Source: Bosea sp. AS-1
Lineage (GTDB): Bacteria > Pseudomonadota > Alphaproteobacteria > Rhizobiales > Beijerinckiaceae
Length of the DNA stretch: 64,000 bases
Assembly (NCBI RefSeq): GCF_002220095.1
Contig: NZ_CP022372.1
Coordinates: forward strand, 344,501 to 408,500
Direction of reading: 5' to 3'
Shown here: positions 1 through 7,491 of the stretch, one piece after another
Numbering within the stretch: the first letter of the stretch is position 1
Layout of the letters: each line of letters opens with the position of its first letter
The notes under the pieces: model-generated
What the model saw: the letters and a program-made list of their open reading frames with translations, nothing else
Database searches by the model: none
Told to the model about the DNA's origin: nothing
Program-made: the position numbers and the translations under genes

Positions 1-354
1 GCCGGAGACGAGGCCGATCGTCGTGCCCATCACCACGGCAAGCGTGACCGTGAGGATGCTGATCCAGACCGAGGTCGCAGCCCCCGCCATCAGGCGCGAG
101 AGCACGTCGCGGCCGAACTCGTCGGTGCCGAGCCAGTGCAGGGCGCCGGGCGCGACGAGCTTTTCGCGGAAAGAGAGCTTGAGCGGATCGTAGGGGGTCC
201 AGAGCGCGCCGGTGCCTGCGGCGGCGAGCAGGATGGCGATCAGCGTGCCACCGACGAGCGCATTGGGGGCCGGGAGCTTCCTGCGGCGCTGCCGTTTCAC
301 GGTGCCGGCGGTGCTCATTGTACCGTCACTGCTCATTGTGCGGTCACCATTCAT
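1..354 (-). CDS. Peptide ABC transporter permease, DppC/OppC type (partial)
   Basis: Inner-membrane permease subunit of a peptide/nickel-type ABC importer. Only the first 118 residues are in the window; the gene runs off the left edge. After a basic N-terminus there is one hydrophobic segment and then the motif HWLGTDEFGRDVLSRLM, typical of the DppC N-terminal region, followed by the start of the permease core. The start at 354 overlaps the dppB stop (ATGA), which implies translational coupling. Two more in-frame ATGs at 336 and 318 lie in an 18-bp tandem repeat, so the true start is uncertain. It should pair with the DppB-like subunit next to it and use the binding protein(s) upstream. Confidence 0.9.
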   Translation of the reverse strand, partial: MNGDRTMSSDGTMSTAGTVKRQRRRKLPAPNALVGGTLIAILLAAAGTGALWTPYDPLKLSFREKLVAPGALHWLGTDEFGRDVLSRLMAGAATSVWISILTVTLAVVMGTTIGLVSG

Positions 355-366
355 TGCGCCGTCACC
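313..366 (-). repeat. Three 18-bp tandem repeats across the dppB/dppC junction
   Basis: Three adjacent 18-bp units (349-366, 331-348, 313-330) differ at only a few positions; a fourth, degraded unit may lie at 295-312. Read on the minus strand each unit contains TGAC..CAATGA. The first unit holds the dppB stop and first dppC ATG, and the next two each supply another in-frame ATG. The encoded repeats are MNGDRT, MSSDGT and MSTAGT. Confidence 0.8.
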
Positions 367-1295
367 CTTGGGTCGAAGATCGGGTAGCAGAGGTCGATGA
401 CGAGGTTCACCAGCACATAGGTGAAGGCGACGAAGAGCATGCAGCCCTGGATCACCGGGTAGTCGCGCGCGAAGATCGCATCGACCAACAGACGGCCGAG
501 GCCGGGAATGGTGAAGACGGTCTCGACGACCGCGATGCCGCCGAGCAGGTTGCCAAGTACCAGGCCGATCAGGGTCCAGGTCGGGCCGAAGGCGTTCTTG
601 AAGGCGTGGCGCCAGAGCACCGCGGCCTCGGAGAGACCCTTGGCGCGGGCATGGGTGATGTAGTCGAGCCTGAGCACCTCCAGCGTCGAGGCGCGGGCCA
701 TGCGCAGGATGACGCCCATCTCGTGCAGGAACAGCGTCATGATCGGCATGATCAGGTAGATCAGGCCGGCCTTGAAGTTCTCGTTGATCGAGACGTAGCC
801 GACGACCGGCAGCCAGCCGAGCTTGAGGCCGAAGAAGAGCAGCAGCAGCAGGCCGAGCCAGAAGGTCGGGATCGAGAGCAGCAGCGTGGCAGCGCCGACC
901 AACCCGATGTCGAGGCTGGAATCCTGTTTCCAGGCGGCGATGACGCCGGCGGGCACTGCGAACAGGCTCGCTAGGAAGACCGCGACCAGCACGATCTGGG
1001 CCGAGACCCAGAAGCGTTGCAGGATCAGCGGCAGCACCGCCTGCTGCGAGGAGATCGACTGGCCGAAATCGCCGTGCAGGACATTGCCGATCCAGATGCC
1101 GAACTGGATCGGAAGCGACTGGTCGAGTCCGAGTCGGGCGCGCAGATCGGCCAGGCTCGCTGGCGTCGCCAGGTCGCCCAGCATCAACTGGGCCGGGTCA
1201 CCCGGAATCAGCCGGATCAGGACGAACACCGACACCGCGACGATCAGCAATGTCGGCAACGCCATCCCGATCCGCGTCAGCGCGAAACGAAACAT
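351..1295 (-). CDS. Peptide ABC transporter permease, DppB/OppB type
   Basis: Inner-membrane permease subunit, 314 residues, the normal length for DppB. A first membrane helix (residues about 9-29) is followed by the typical RLIPGDPA segment, a periplasmic domain with an LGLDQSLPIQF stretch, five further hydrophobic segments and the cytoplasmic coupling loop DYITHARAKGLSE (about 213-225) that contacts the ATPase. The start at 1295 is preferred over an ATG 15 bases upstream because GGGAGG lies about 8 bases before it. The gene follows a peptide-binding protein and overlaps dppC by four bases, so it belongs to a solute-binding-protein/permease operon. Substrate cannot be read from the sequence; peptides or related amides are likely for the family. 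Confidence 0.93.
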   Translation of the reverse strand: MFRFALTRIGMALPTLLIVAVSVFVLIRLIPGDPAQLMLGDLATPASLADLRARLGLDQSLPIQFGIWIGNVLHGDFGQSISSQQAVLPLILQRFWVSAQIVLVAVFLASLFAVPAGVIAAWKQDSSLDIGLVGAATLLLSIPTFWLGLLLLLFFGLKLGWLPVVGYVSINENFKAGLIYLIMPIMTLFLHEMGVILRMARASTLEVLRLDYITHARAKGLSEAAVLWRHAFKNAFGPTWTLIGLVLGNLLGGIAVVETVFTIPGLGRLLVDAIFARDYPVIQGCMLFVAFTYVLVNLVIDLCYPIFDPRVTAQ

Positions 1296-1318
1296 CGAAG
1301 GCCCTCCCAAGCCTCAGC

Positions 1319-1346
1319 GCCGGCCCCGTGCGATGCCGGGGCCGGC
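1319..1346 (-). promoter_or_regulatory. Intercistronic hairpin after binding-protein gene
   Basis: A perfect 10-bp stem (GCCGGCCCCG / CGGGGCCGGC) with an 8-base loop sits between the stop of the binding-protein gene and the dppB start. It lacks a T-tract, so a full terminator is unlikely. In binding-protein operons such hairpins commonly protect the upstream mRNA from 3' decay, giving excess binding protein over permease; that role is inferred here. Confidence 0.6.
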
Positions 1347-1355
1347 CGTGCCGCC

Positions 1356-2897
1356 TTACTTGGCGACGCTCACTTCCCAAAGCCGCAGCTGCGACGCCCA
1401 GGGCGTCACGCCGGTCACGCGCTTGTTGTGGGCGATGATGTCGAGGTCGTTATGGGTAAAGATGGTCGGCACCTGCTCGATGAAACGCTTGTGCAGTTCG
1501 TCGAAGATCTTCTGACGCTCAGCGGTATCGGTCACCACCATCGACTTCTGGATCAGGGCGAGCGCTTCCGGGTCCTCCCAGATCTTGCGCGGCTGCTTGT
1601 CCTTGGGGCCGGAGATCTGTTCGAAGCCCAGAGCGGGGTCGAAGCGGGCCGAATAGGAGAAGGCCTGCATCTGGTAGTTGCCCTTGTTGTAGCGGTCGAG
1701 CTGCGTCGCCCATTCGAGCATTTCGATCTCGGCGTTGATGCCGGCCGCCTGCATCATCGCCTGGGCAATGACGGCGGTGTTGAAGCTCGGTGCGCTGGAG
1801 CGCTTGTTGGCGAGGATCACGATCTTCTCGCCCTTGTAGCCGGCTTTCTGGAGCAGCTCCTTGGCCTTGGCGGGGTCGTATTTGAAGCCCTGCTTCTCGA
1901 CGTCACCGTAATACTTCGAGGTCATGTAGACCGGCGAGTTGTTGGGCTTGCCGAGGCCGTTCGAGACATTGGCGACGAGCTCGGGGAAATCGATCGCGGC
2001 AGCGATCGCCTGGCGCAGGGCCTGGTTCTTCATCACCGGATCGCGGGTCTGGATGATCAGGCCGTGCCGAACCGGGTTCGGAGCGATGGCGAGCGCGAGA
2101 TTAGGGGCATTCTTGAGGTCGGGCACGTCCGATTCCGGCATCAGCGCCATGTCGAGCGAGCCCGCGAGCAGGCCGGCCTTTACCGTCGCTGCATCGGGGA
2201 TGACCATGAAACGGGCTTCCTTCACCAGCGGGCGCTTGGAGCCGATATAGCCGTCACGCTTGTCACCCTTGGGCGAGACATACTGGTCGAAGGCGAGGAG
2301 CTGGACCGACTGGCCGCGCTTCCATTCGCCGAGCATGAAGGGGCCGGTGCCGATCGGCTTGTCCCAGCTGCCGTCGGCCTTCACCGAATCCTTGTGGAGC
2401 ACGGCAGTGTCGCCGCAATCGGCGCGGGCGAGCGAATCGAGGAAAAGCCCGTTCGGCTTGTCGATCTCCATGACGAAGGTGTCAGCGTCAGGCGCTGTGG
2501 CCGAGACGATCTTGAGGCCGTTGCGCCCGTCGAAATCCGACACGCAGCGCCAATCGGTCTTCGGATCCATGTAGCGGTTCCAGCTCCACAGCACGTCGGC
2601 CGAGGTCATGGTCGCGCCGTTGTGGAACTTCACACCCTTGCGCAGATGGAAGGTGTAGGTCTTGCCGTCCGGCGAGATGTCGACCTTCTCGGCCAGCAGC
2701 GGGCCGACCGAGCCGTCTTCGGCATAGCCGACGAGGCCCTCGACCATGTGGAGGACGACTGCATCGGTGTTGCCGTCCCGGTTCACACCAGGATTGGTCG
2801 AGCGGATGTCGGCGTTGAGCACGGCGGTCAGTGTTTGCGAGTGGAGCGCGCCGCCCGAGAGGGCGAGCGCGAAGGCTGAAACGAGCAGACGGTTCAT
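1356..2897 (-). CDS. Peptide ABC transporter substrate-binding protein (SBP_bac_5), copy 1
   Basis: Periplasmic binding protein, about 513 residues, of the DppA/OppA (SBP_bac_5) family. It has a Sec-type signal peptide with cleavage expected soon after the LSGGALHSQ region, then the family core: LLAEKVDISPDGKTYTFHLR, FHNGATMTSADVLWSWNR and a C-terminal lobe. The start at 2897 is preferred over 2903 because AGGGGA lies 6 bases upstream of it and abuts the earlier ATG. It is clearly paralogous to the binding protein at 4667-6220; both keep the DPKTDWRC and later R(A/T)DC cysteines, which may form a disulfide. It lies between the alpha/beta hydrolase and dppB on the same strand, so all are probably one transcript. 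Confidence 0.93.
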   Translation of the reverse strand: MNRLLVSAFALALSGGALHSQTLTAVLNADIRSTNPGVNRDGNTDAVVLHMVEGLVGYAEDGSVGPLLAEKVDISPDGKTYTFHLRKGVKFHNGATMTSADVLWSWNRYMDPKTDWRCVSDFDGRNGLKIVSATAPDADTFVMEIDKPNGLFLDSLARADCGDTAVLHKDSVKADGSWDKPIGTGPFMLGEWKRGQSVQLLAFDQYVSPKGDKRDGYIGSKRPLVKEARFMVIPDAATVKAGLLAGSLDMALMPESDVPDLKNAPNLALAIAPNPVRHGLIIQTRDPVMKNQALRQAIAAAIDFPELVANVSNGLGKPNNSPVYMTSKYYGDVEKQGFKYDPAKAKELLQKAGYKGEKIVILANKRSSAPSFNTAVIAQAMMQAAGINAEIEMLEWATQLDRYNKGNYQMQAFSYSARFDPALGFEQISGPKDKQPRKIWEDPEALALIQKSMVVTDTAERQKIFDELHKRFIEQVPTIFTHNDLDIIAHNKRVTGVTPWASQLRLWEVSVAK

Positions 2898-2956
2898 GAT
2901 CATTCCCCTGTTGTCGTGTTCGACATTCTTGTTGGCGAACTGAATGGCGGCGGCGG

Positions 2957-3832
2957 TCAGGCCGCCTTGCGGGCGCTGCGGAGCTTCGCCAGCTCGCCGG
3001 CGAAGAAGTCCTCCACGACAGGCACGACCTTCAGCCCATCATGCGGCGTGTTGGGGACGAGGTCGAAGCGTACGCCGATGCCGTGCTGCTGGAAGGAATC
3101 GCGCAGCGTCGCCAGCCGCTCCGGCCGCGTGGCGCCGGCGTGGTTGGCATCCGGCATCCAGTTGCGGCCGCCGGGCTTGTGGGTGATCTCCCAGGTCTCC
3201 AGATCGGCCGCGCCGACCACCATCTGCACCGCGACCTTCTGCATCGCGGGGATGTTCGGCTCCTGGCCGAAGAGCGCGGCGAGATTGCGCGTTCCGACCC
3301 ACCAGTCGCGGGTGGGATCGAGCAGGGTCACCGAGCCGGGTGCGCCGATCGAGACGCCCCAGAGCTTGTGCGGCTGCAGCAGCAGGAAGCGATGAGCGAA
3401 ATGGCCGCCGCCGGAATAGCCGAATAGGCCGAAGCGTTCGAAGGCGATGCCATAGCGGTCGGAAATCTCTTCAATGATGGCGAGCAGCACATGGTCGTAA
3501 CGCAGCTCGCCTTCGCGCATGTACTTGAAGCCATCGCGGTTGCCGTCGCCCATCACGCCGATCGGGAAGAGCGGCGCCAGGATGATGCAGTTGTTCCAGC
3601 GTGCGAAAGCCGAGAAGGCATCGCGGTAGCCGGTGAAGCCGCGGCCGGTGCCGTGCATGGCGACGATCAGCTCAGGCTTCTCACCGGTCTTGCCGAGGTT
3701 CGGTGGAACATAGAGGCAGTAGGCGAAGCGGGGATCGTGCTTCGCGGCATAGATCGACGTCGGCCCGTATTCGTAGAGCGCCTTGGCGCGAGCCGCGGCG
3801 CCGCCATCCTGCTTGTCGCTCTGTTCCGCCAT
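2957..3832 (-). CDS. Alpha/beta hydrolase (serine esterase/amidase type)
   Basis: Predicted cytoplasmic serine hydrolase of 291 residues. Visible elements are the oxyanion-region AMHGTGRG (58-65), the nucleophile elbow GYSGGG with Ser140, a possible acid at Asp211 and a catalytic His265 in NTPHDG. No signal peptide or membrane segment is evident. The start at 3832 is chosen because the longer reading begins inside the 30-bp palindrome that probably serves as the operator. It is the first gene of the hydrolase/binding protein/dppBC transcript and is divergent from a GntR regulator, so it probably acts on the imported compound. Ester or amide hydrolysis is likely; the substrate is unknown. Confidence 0.85.
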   Translation of the reverse strand: MAEQSDKQDGGAAARAKALYEYGPTSIYAAKHDPRFAYCLYVPPNLGKTGEKPELIVAMHGTGRGFTGYRDAFSAFARWNNCIILAPLFPIGVMGDGNRDGFKYMREGELRYDHVLLAIIEEISDRYGIAFERFGLFGYSGGGHFAHRFLLLQPHKLWGVSIGAPGSVTLLDPTRDWWVGTRNLAALFGQEPNIPAMQKVAVQMVVGAADLETWEITHKPGGRNWMPDANHAGATRPERLATLRDSFQQHGIGVRFDLVPNTPHDGLKVVPVVEDFFAGELAKLRSARKAA

Positions 3833-3855
3833 GACACTCACCGGCGATCTCCTGT

Positions 3856-3885
3856 TGCAACATAATTGGCGCCAATTATGTTGCA
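3856..3885. promoter_or_regulatory. 30-bp perfect palindrome, candidate GntR operator
   Basis: The half-site TGCAACATAATTGGC is followed directly by its exact reverse complement, giving 30 bp with no mismatch and no spacer. It lies between the divergent hydrolase (ATG at 3832) and gntR (ATG at 3949) genes. Its AT-rich core stands out from the GC-rich surroundings. The position suits an operator for the adjacent GntR controlling both directions. Confidence 0.75.
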
Positions 3886-3948
3886 TGTTGTGGATTGCTT
3901 CGCAACCGCGTTCTGTCGTTCCGCCTGAATCCTGCTAGAGAGCCTTCG

Positions 3949-4614
3949 ATGCCGTCCAAGCGGAAAACCGGAAAAGCCGCCACGCGCCGTGCCGCTCTCG
4001 CCACCGAGATCGCGCAGGCGATCCGGTTGCGCATGTTTCGGCCGGGCGAGTGGTTGAGGCAGATCGATCTCGAGGAGCGCTTCGAGGCGACGCGCTTCGA
4101 TGTGCGCAGCGCCCTCGACGAACTCGCCGTGCGCAAGACCATCGAGCATGTCCCGAACCGGGGCTATCGCGTCGCCGAGATCGACTACAAGACCTATGAG
4201 GAGATCCAGGCGATCCGGATCATCCTCGAAACGGCGGCGGCGGCGGGCGTCGTCGCAAGGATCGACGATGCGAGCATCGCGCGGCTGGCGGAGCTCGCGG
4301 TGCAGTTCTCGGCCGCGGTGCTGACCGGCAGCCGCATGGAGCAGAGCGAGATCAACCGCGGCTTTCATCAGCTCATGTATTCCTTCTGCGGCAATGCCGT
4401 GCTGGAGGAAACGATCTGGGGCTTGCGCGATCGGGCGCGGGGATCCCGCACCACGGTCTGGAGCTCGCATGAGGCGCTGCTGCGCAGCGATGAAGAGCAC
4501 CGGCAGATGGTGCAGGCCCTGAAGCTGCGTGATGCAGGGCGGCTCGCCGCCCTGATCGCGACCCATGTCGACAAGGGCGGCACCTCGGAACCGGCCGCGA
4601 TCGCGCTGGGGTGA
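3949..4614 (+). CDS. GntR family transcriptional regulator, FCD (FadR-type) domain
   Basis: DNA-binding regulator of 221 residues. An N-terminal winged helix-turn-helix (about 15-75, including the wing segment RGYRVAEI) is followed by an all-helical FCD ligand domain (about 85-215). Conserved histidines in NRGFHQLMY, DEEHRQMV and ATHVDKG fit the metal-binding centre of FCD domains, which usually bind small carboxylates. A TTG start at 3895 is possible, but ATG at 3949 gives a normal N-terminus of basic residues. It is divergent from the hydrolase/transporter operon with the 30-bp palindrome between them, so it probably represses that operon and itself until an inducer derived from the substrate appears. 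Confidence 0.9.
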   Translation: MPSKRKTGKAATRRAALATEIAQAIRLRMFRPGEWLRQIDLEERFEATRFDVRSALDELAVRKTIEHVPNRGYRVAEIDYKTYEEIQAIRIILETAAAAGVVARIDDASIARLAELAVQFSAAVLTGSRMEQSEINRGFHQLMYSFCGNAVLEETIWGLRDRARGSRTTVWSSHEALLRSDEEHRQMVQALKLRDAGRLAALIATHVDKGGTSEPAAIALG

Positions 4615-4666
4615 TCCGCCGGCGCCTTGGCGGGAGGCCAGCACCCAGCGCGGAGAGGCCGAGCCG

Positions 4667-6220
4667 TTATTCGCCGACCGTGACCTCCCAGGCCCGCGGC
4701 AGCGAGCTGACCGTCGAGACATAGCCTTTGGTCTTGGTGCTCATCGCGCCACCGACGATGCCATTGTAGAGCATCACCATCGGGACTTCGGCGAGGAAGC
4801 GCTTGTGCAACTCGTCGAAGATCTTCTGACGCTCGGCACGATCGTTCAGCACCATCGATTTGTCGAGCAGAGCCTGGACCTCCGGATTGTCCCAGAGCTT
4901 GCGCGGCTGCTTGTCTTTCGGACCGGTCATCGAGTCGTAGCTCAGCGCCGGATCCATGCGGCCTGAATAGGGGAAGGCCTGCATCGTGTAGTTGCCCTTG
5001 CTGTAGCGGTCGAGCTGTGTCGCCCATTCCAGCACCTCGATCTCGACGTTGAGGCCAACCGCCTGGAGCATCTGCTGGGCGACCACGGCGGCATCGAAGC
5101 TCTCGGGGTAACGCTTGTTGGCGAGCATCACGATCTTCTCGCCCTTGTAGCCGGCTTCCGCGATGAGCTTCTTGGCGGCGGCGGGGTCGTATTTCCAGCC
5201 CTGCTTTTCGACCGGGCCGTAATAGGCAGAGAGCATCGGGACGATCGAGTTGTTCGGCGTGCCGATGCCGTCGGTGATGGTGGCCACCAGCTCCTTGGCG
5301 TCGATCGCCGCAGCGATCGCCTGGCGCAGCTTGACGTTCTGCAGCAGCGGGTCGCGCGTCTGGATGATCAGGCCGACGAGGCCCATGCTGCTGACGACCG
5401 AGGTCCTGACCTTGTCGTTCTTCTTCAGCTCAGCGATGTCGGTGTTGGCGATGTCGGGCACGATGTCGATGTCGCCGCGCAGCAGCGCCGCCTTCGCCGT
5501 CGCATTGTCTGGGATGACCAGGAAACGCACCTCGTCGACCAGCGGCTTCTTGGCCCCGGTCAGCCCGTCGATCTTGCCGGATAGTGCGGCATAGTCGGCG
5601 AAGCGCTCCAGCCGGATGTACTCGCCGCGCTTCCATTCCGCGAGCTTGAACGGGCCGGTGCCGATCGGCTTGTCGAAGGAGCCGTCGGCCTTGACCGAAT
5701 CCTTGTGCAGGATGCCGGTCATGGCGCAATCGGTGCGGGCGAGCGAGGAGAGGAAGAGCGCGCTCGGCTTGTCGAGCTGGAACAGAACGGTCCTGTCGTC
5801 CGGCGCCGAAACCTTCTCGACCTTGACCTGGCCGCGACCGTCGAACTCCGACAGGCAGCGCCAGTCGGTTTTCGGGTCCATGTAGCGGTTCCAGCTCCAC
5901 AGTACGTCGGCAGCGGTGAGTGGGGCGCCGTTATGGAATTTCACGCCATGGCGCAGCGTGAAGCTGTAGGTCTTGCCGTCGGGCGAGATGTCGATCTTCT
6001 CGGCCAGCAGCGGTTTCGGCAGGGCGTCCTCGCCATAGGCGACGAGGCCTTCGACCATCTGCACGATCACGCCGTCGGTATTGGCGTCGCGGTTGACGCC
6101 CGGATTGATCGAGCGAATATCGGCGCGCAGCTGGATGCGCAGCGTGCTCGCCTCGGCGATTTGGCCGAGGCCGCCGCACAGGAGTGCGGCGGCGAGGGCA
6201 GTAGCGGTGGTTCGACGCAT
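4667..6220 (-). CDS. Peptide ABC transporter substrate-binding protein (SBP_bac_5), copy 2
   Basis: Second DppA/OppA-type periplasmic binding protein, about 517 residues, with the signal peptide RRTTATALAAALLCGG and the same landmarks as copy 1: ADIRSINPGVNRDANTD, LLAEKIDISPDGKTYSF and SWNRYMDPKTDWRC. The two copies look clearly more than half identical by eye, so they arose by duplication within this locus. AGGGG lies six bases before the ATG at 6220 and three before the one at 6223. It follows the C45 acyltransferase gene by about 45 bases on the same strand and ends convergent with gntR. No second permease pair is seen beside it, so it may share the DppBC permease with copy 1. Confidence 0.92.
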   Translation of the reverse strand: MRRTTATALAAALLCGGLGQIAEASTLRIQLRADIRSINPGVNRDANTDGVIVQMVEGLVAYGEDALPKPLLAEKIDISPDGKTYSFTLRHGVKFHNGAPLTAADVLWSWNRYMDPKTDWRCLSEFDGRGQVKVEKVSAPDDRTVLFQLDKPSALFLSSLARTDCAMTGILHKDSVKADGSFDKPIGTGPFKLAEWKRGEYIRLERFADYAALSGKIDGLTGAKKPLVDEVRFLVIPDNATAKAALLRGDIDIVPDIANTDIAELKKNDKVRTSVVSSMGLVGLIIQTRDPLLQNVKLRQAIAAAIDAKELVATITDGIGTPNNSIVPMLSAYYGPVEKQGWKYDPAAAKKLIAEAGYKGEKIVMLANKRYPESFDAAVVAQQMLQAVGLNVEIEVLEWATQLDRYSKGNYTMQAFPYSGRMDPALSYDSMTGPKDKQPRKLWDNPEVQALLDKSMVLNDRAERQKIFDELHKRFLAEVPMVMLYNGIVGGAMSTKTKGYVSTVSSLPRAWEVTVGE

Positions 6221-6267
6221 CATGTTCCCCTGTTGTTTTTCGGTTGTGACGCGGTGAGGGAGCCGGA

Positions 6268-7410
6268 TTATTCGGCAGCTTCGGCGAGCAGGACGGGGTC
6301 CTCGGTCAGGCTGTAGCGGGTGAAGACGCGGTTCTGGGCCGGCAGGGGCGCGACCTCCATGATCCCCATCGCCGGCTGCATGATCACCATCGCGACCGTC
6401 GCCGAGAGATTGCCCTGTTCGTTCGGACGGGCCGGGCGGCAGACCGAATAGGGCGAGAGGAAATCGTCGAAGAGGGCCTGCTTGAGATCGCCGACGGTGA
6501 GCTTGCGGCCGGCTTCGTCGAGCAGCTTGCGGACGCGCCAGTCACGGTAGAAGCTCTCCGGCACGCGCGGGATACCGGTATCCTTGATCTTGGTCAGTGC
6601 GATCTGACCGACCCAGTGATTGGCGTGCACGATCATGCCGTCCTGCGGATAGAGCGGGAAGGCTTCGTCGGGGGCGCATTCGAAATCGATGCCGAAGCCC
6701 TTCACGGTCGAGAGCATCATGTTGTTCGAGCAGGCCTTCGGCGTGGTGGCCACGGCCTTGATCGCGAAGGCGAGGTGCTCCTGCTCCAGCACCTTGCGGC
6801 GGATCAGGGCGAGCGGCACGCCTCCTTGCGTGAAGTCCCGCTCGGATTCGAGATAGTTCGCGGTGATCGAGATGCCGGCTGCGTTCATGCCGCAGCGGGC
6901 GAGGCCGCCGGCCTCGACGAAGGTCAGGAAATCCGGACCGTCGTCGCGGCGCACGCGCAGCACGATCGCCGTCTCGGCGCACTCAGCCCGCCAGTCCCAG
7001 TTCTGCCCGTGGATCAGTTCGCCCGAGGCACTGCGCTCCGGCAGGATGATCGCGCCGGTGCAGCCATCGTCGAGCTCTTCCTTCGCTTCGACCGGCTTGT
7101 TCTTGACGAGCCGCGCCTTGGCGATGACCTCGGTCCGGGCATTGACCATGACGATGTCTTCGAGCGCGACGCCGGCGCCATCCGCGATGCCGCGCATCTC
7201 CTCGATGTAACGCGCGCCGAAAGCCTCGATCTCCTTGGCGAACTCGGCGATCAGCGCCGATTTCGCCGCAGCATCGTAACCCAGCCCGCCGAGCTGGCCG
7301 CCATAGAGCTTGATCGAGCGCTTCACCCGCTGCGGAACGGCGGCGCCGTGCTGACGACCGCGTTCGTAAGGCGTGCCCGAGACATCGACGAAGGGGCAGG
7401 GCTGGACCAT
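6268..7410 (-). CDS. C45 family Ntn-hydrolase / acyltransferase-like protein
   Basis: Member of the family of penicillin acyl-CoA:6-aminopenicillanate acyltransferase (peptidase C45), 380 residues. These enzymes self-cleave before a cysteine, which then becomes the N-terminal nucleophile; here the site is Gly116-Cys117 in DDGCTG, followed by the family segment HGQNWDW. Bacterial members mostly hydrolyse or transfer acyl groups on amides. The start at 7410 (MVQPCPFVDV) is preferred over an upstream reading that enters the divergent promoter; GGAAAGG precedes it. No signal peptide is evident, so cytoplasmic action is likely. The gene precedes binding protein copy 2 in a probable operon and is divergent from a second GntR. 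Function in beta-lactam metabolism is not implied. Confidence 0.85.
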   Translation of the reverse strand: MVQPCPFVDVSGTPYERGRQHGAAVPQRVKRSIKLYGGQLGGLGYDAAAKSALIAEFAKEIEAFGARYIEEMRGIADGAGVALEDIVMVNARTEVIAKARLVKNKPVEAKEELDDGCTGAIILPERSASGELIHGQNWDWRAECAETAIVLRVRRDDGPDFLTFVEAGGLARCGMNAAGISITANYLESERDFTQGGVPLALIRRKVLEQEHLAFAIKAVATTPKACSNNMMLSTVKGFGIDFECAPDEAFPLYPQDGMIVHANHWVGQIALTKIKDTGIPRVPESFYRDWRVRKLLDEAGRKLTVGDLKQALFDDFLSPYSVCRPARPNEQGNLSATVAMVIMQPAMGIMEVAPLPAQNRVFTRYSLTEDPVLLAEAAE

Positions 7411-7452
7411 GGCGGGGGCCTTTCCGGTATGCTGGCCGAGGATTATGCTGTA

Positions 7453-7468
7453 TTGTATTTCATTACAA
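7453..7468. promoter_or_regulatory. Inverted repeat TTGTA-N6-TACAA, candidate operator
   Basis: An AT-rich interval (about 7440-7482) between the divergent C45 gene and second gntR contains TTGTA, six bases, then TACAA. Placement immediately before the gntR start suits autoregulation. It differs from the 30-bp palindrome at 3856, so the two GntR proteins probably recognise different sites. Confidence 0.5.
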
Positions 7469-7491
7469 ACTAAAACAATCAAGGCTCTTCA

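Noticed and set aside
1017..2879. A 620-codon plus-strand open frame across dppB and binding protein copy 1.
   Set aside because: Antisense to two clear genes; its sequence is rich in Arg, Gly, Asp and His as expected for a shadow frame.
6268..7410. Beta-lactam biosynthesis or resistance by the C45 enzyme.
   Set aside because: Only the fold and nucleophile motif match; no other beta-lactam gene is present and bacterial members are diverse amidases or acyltransferases.
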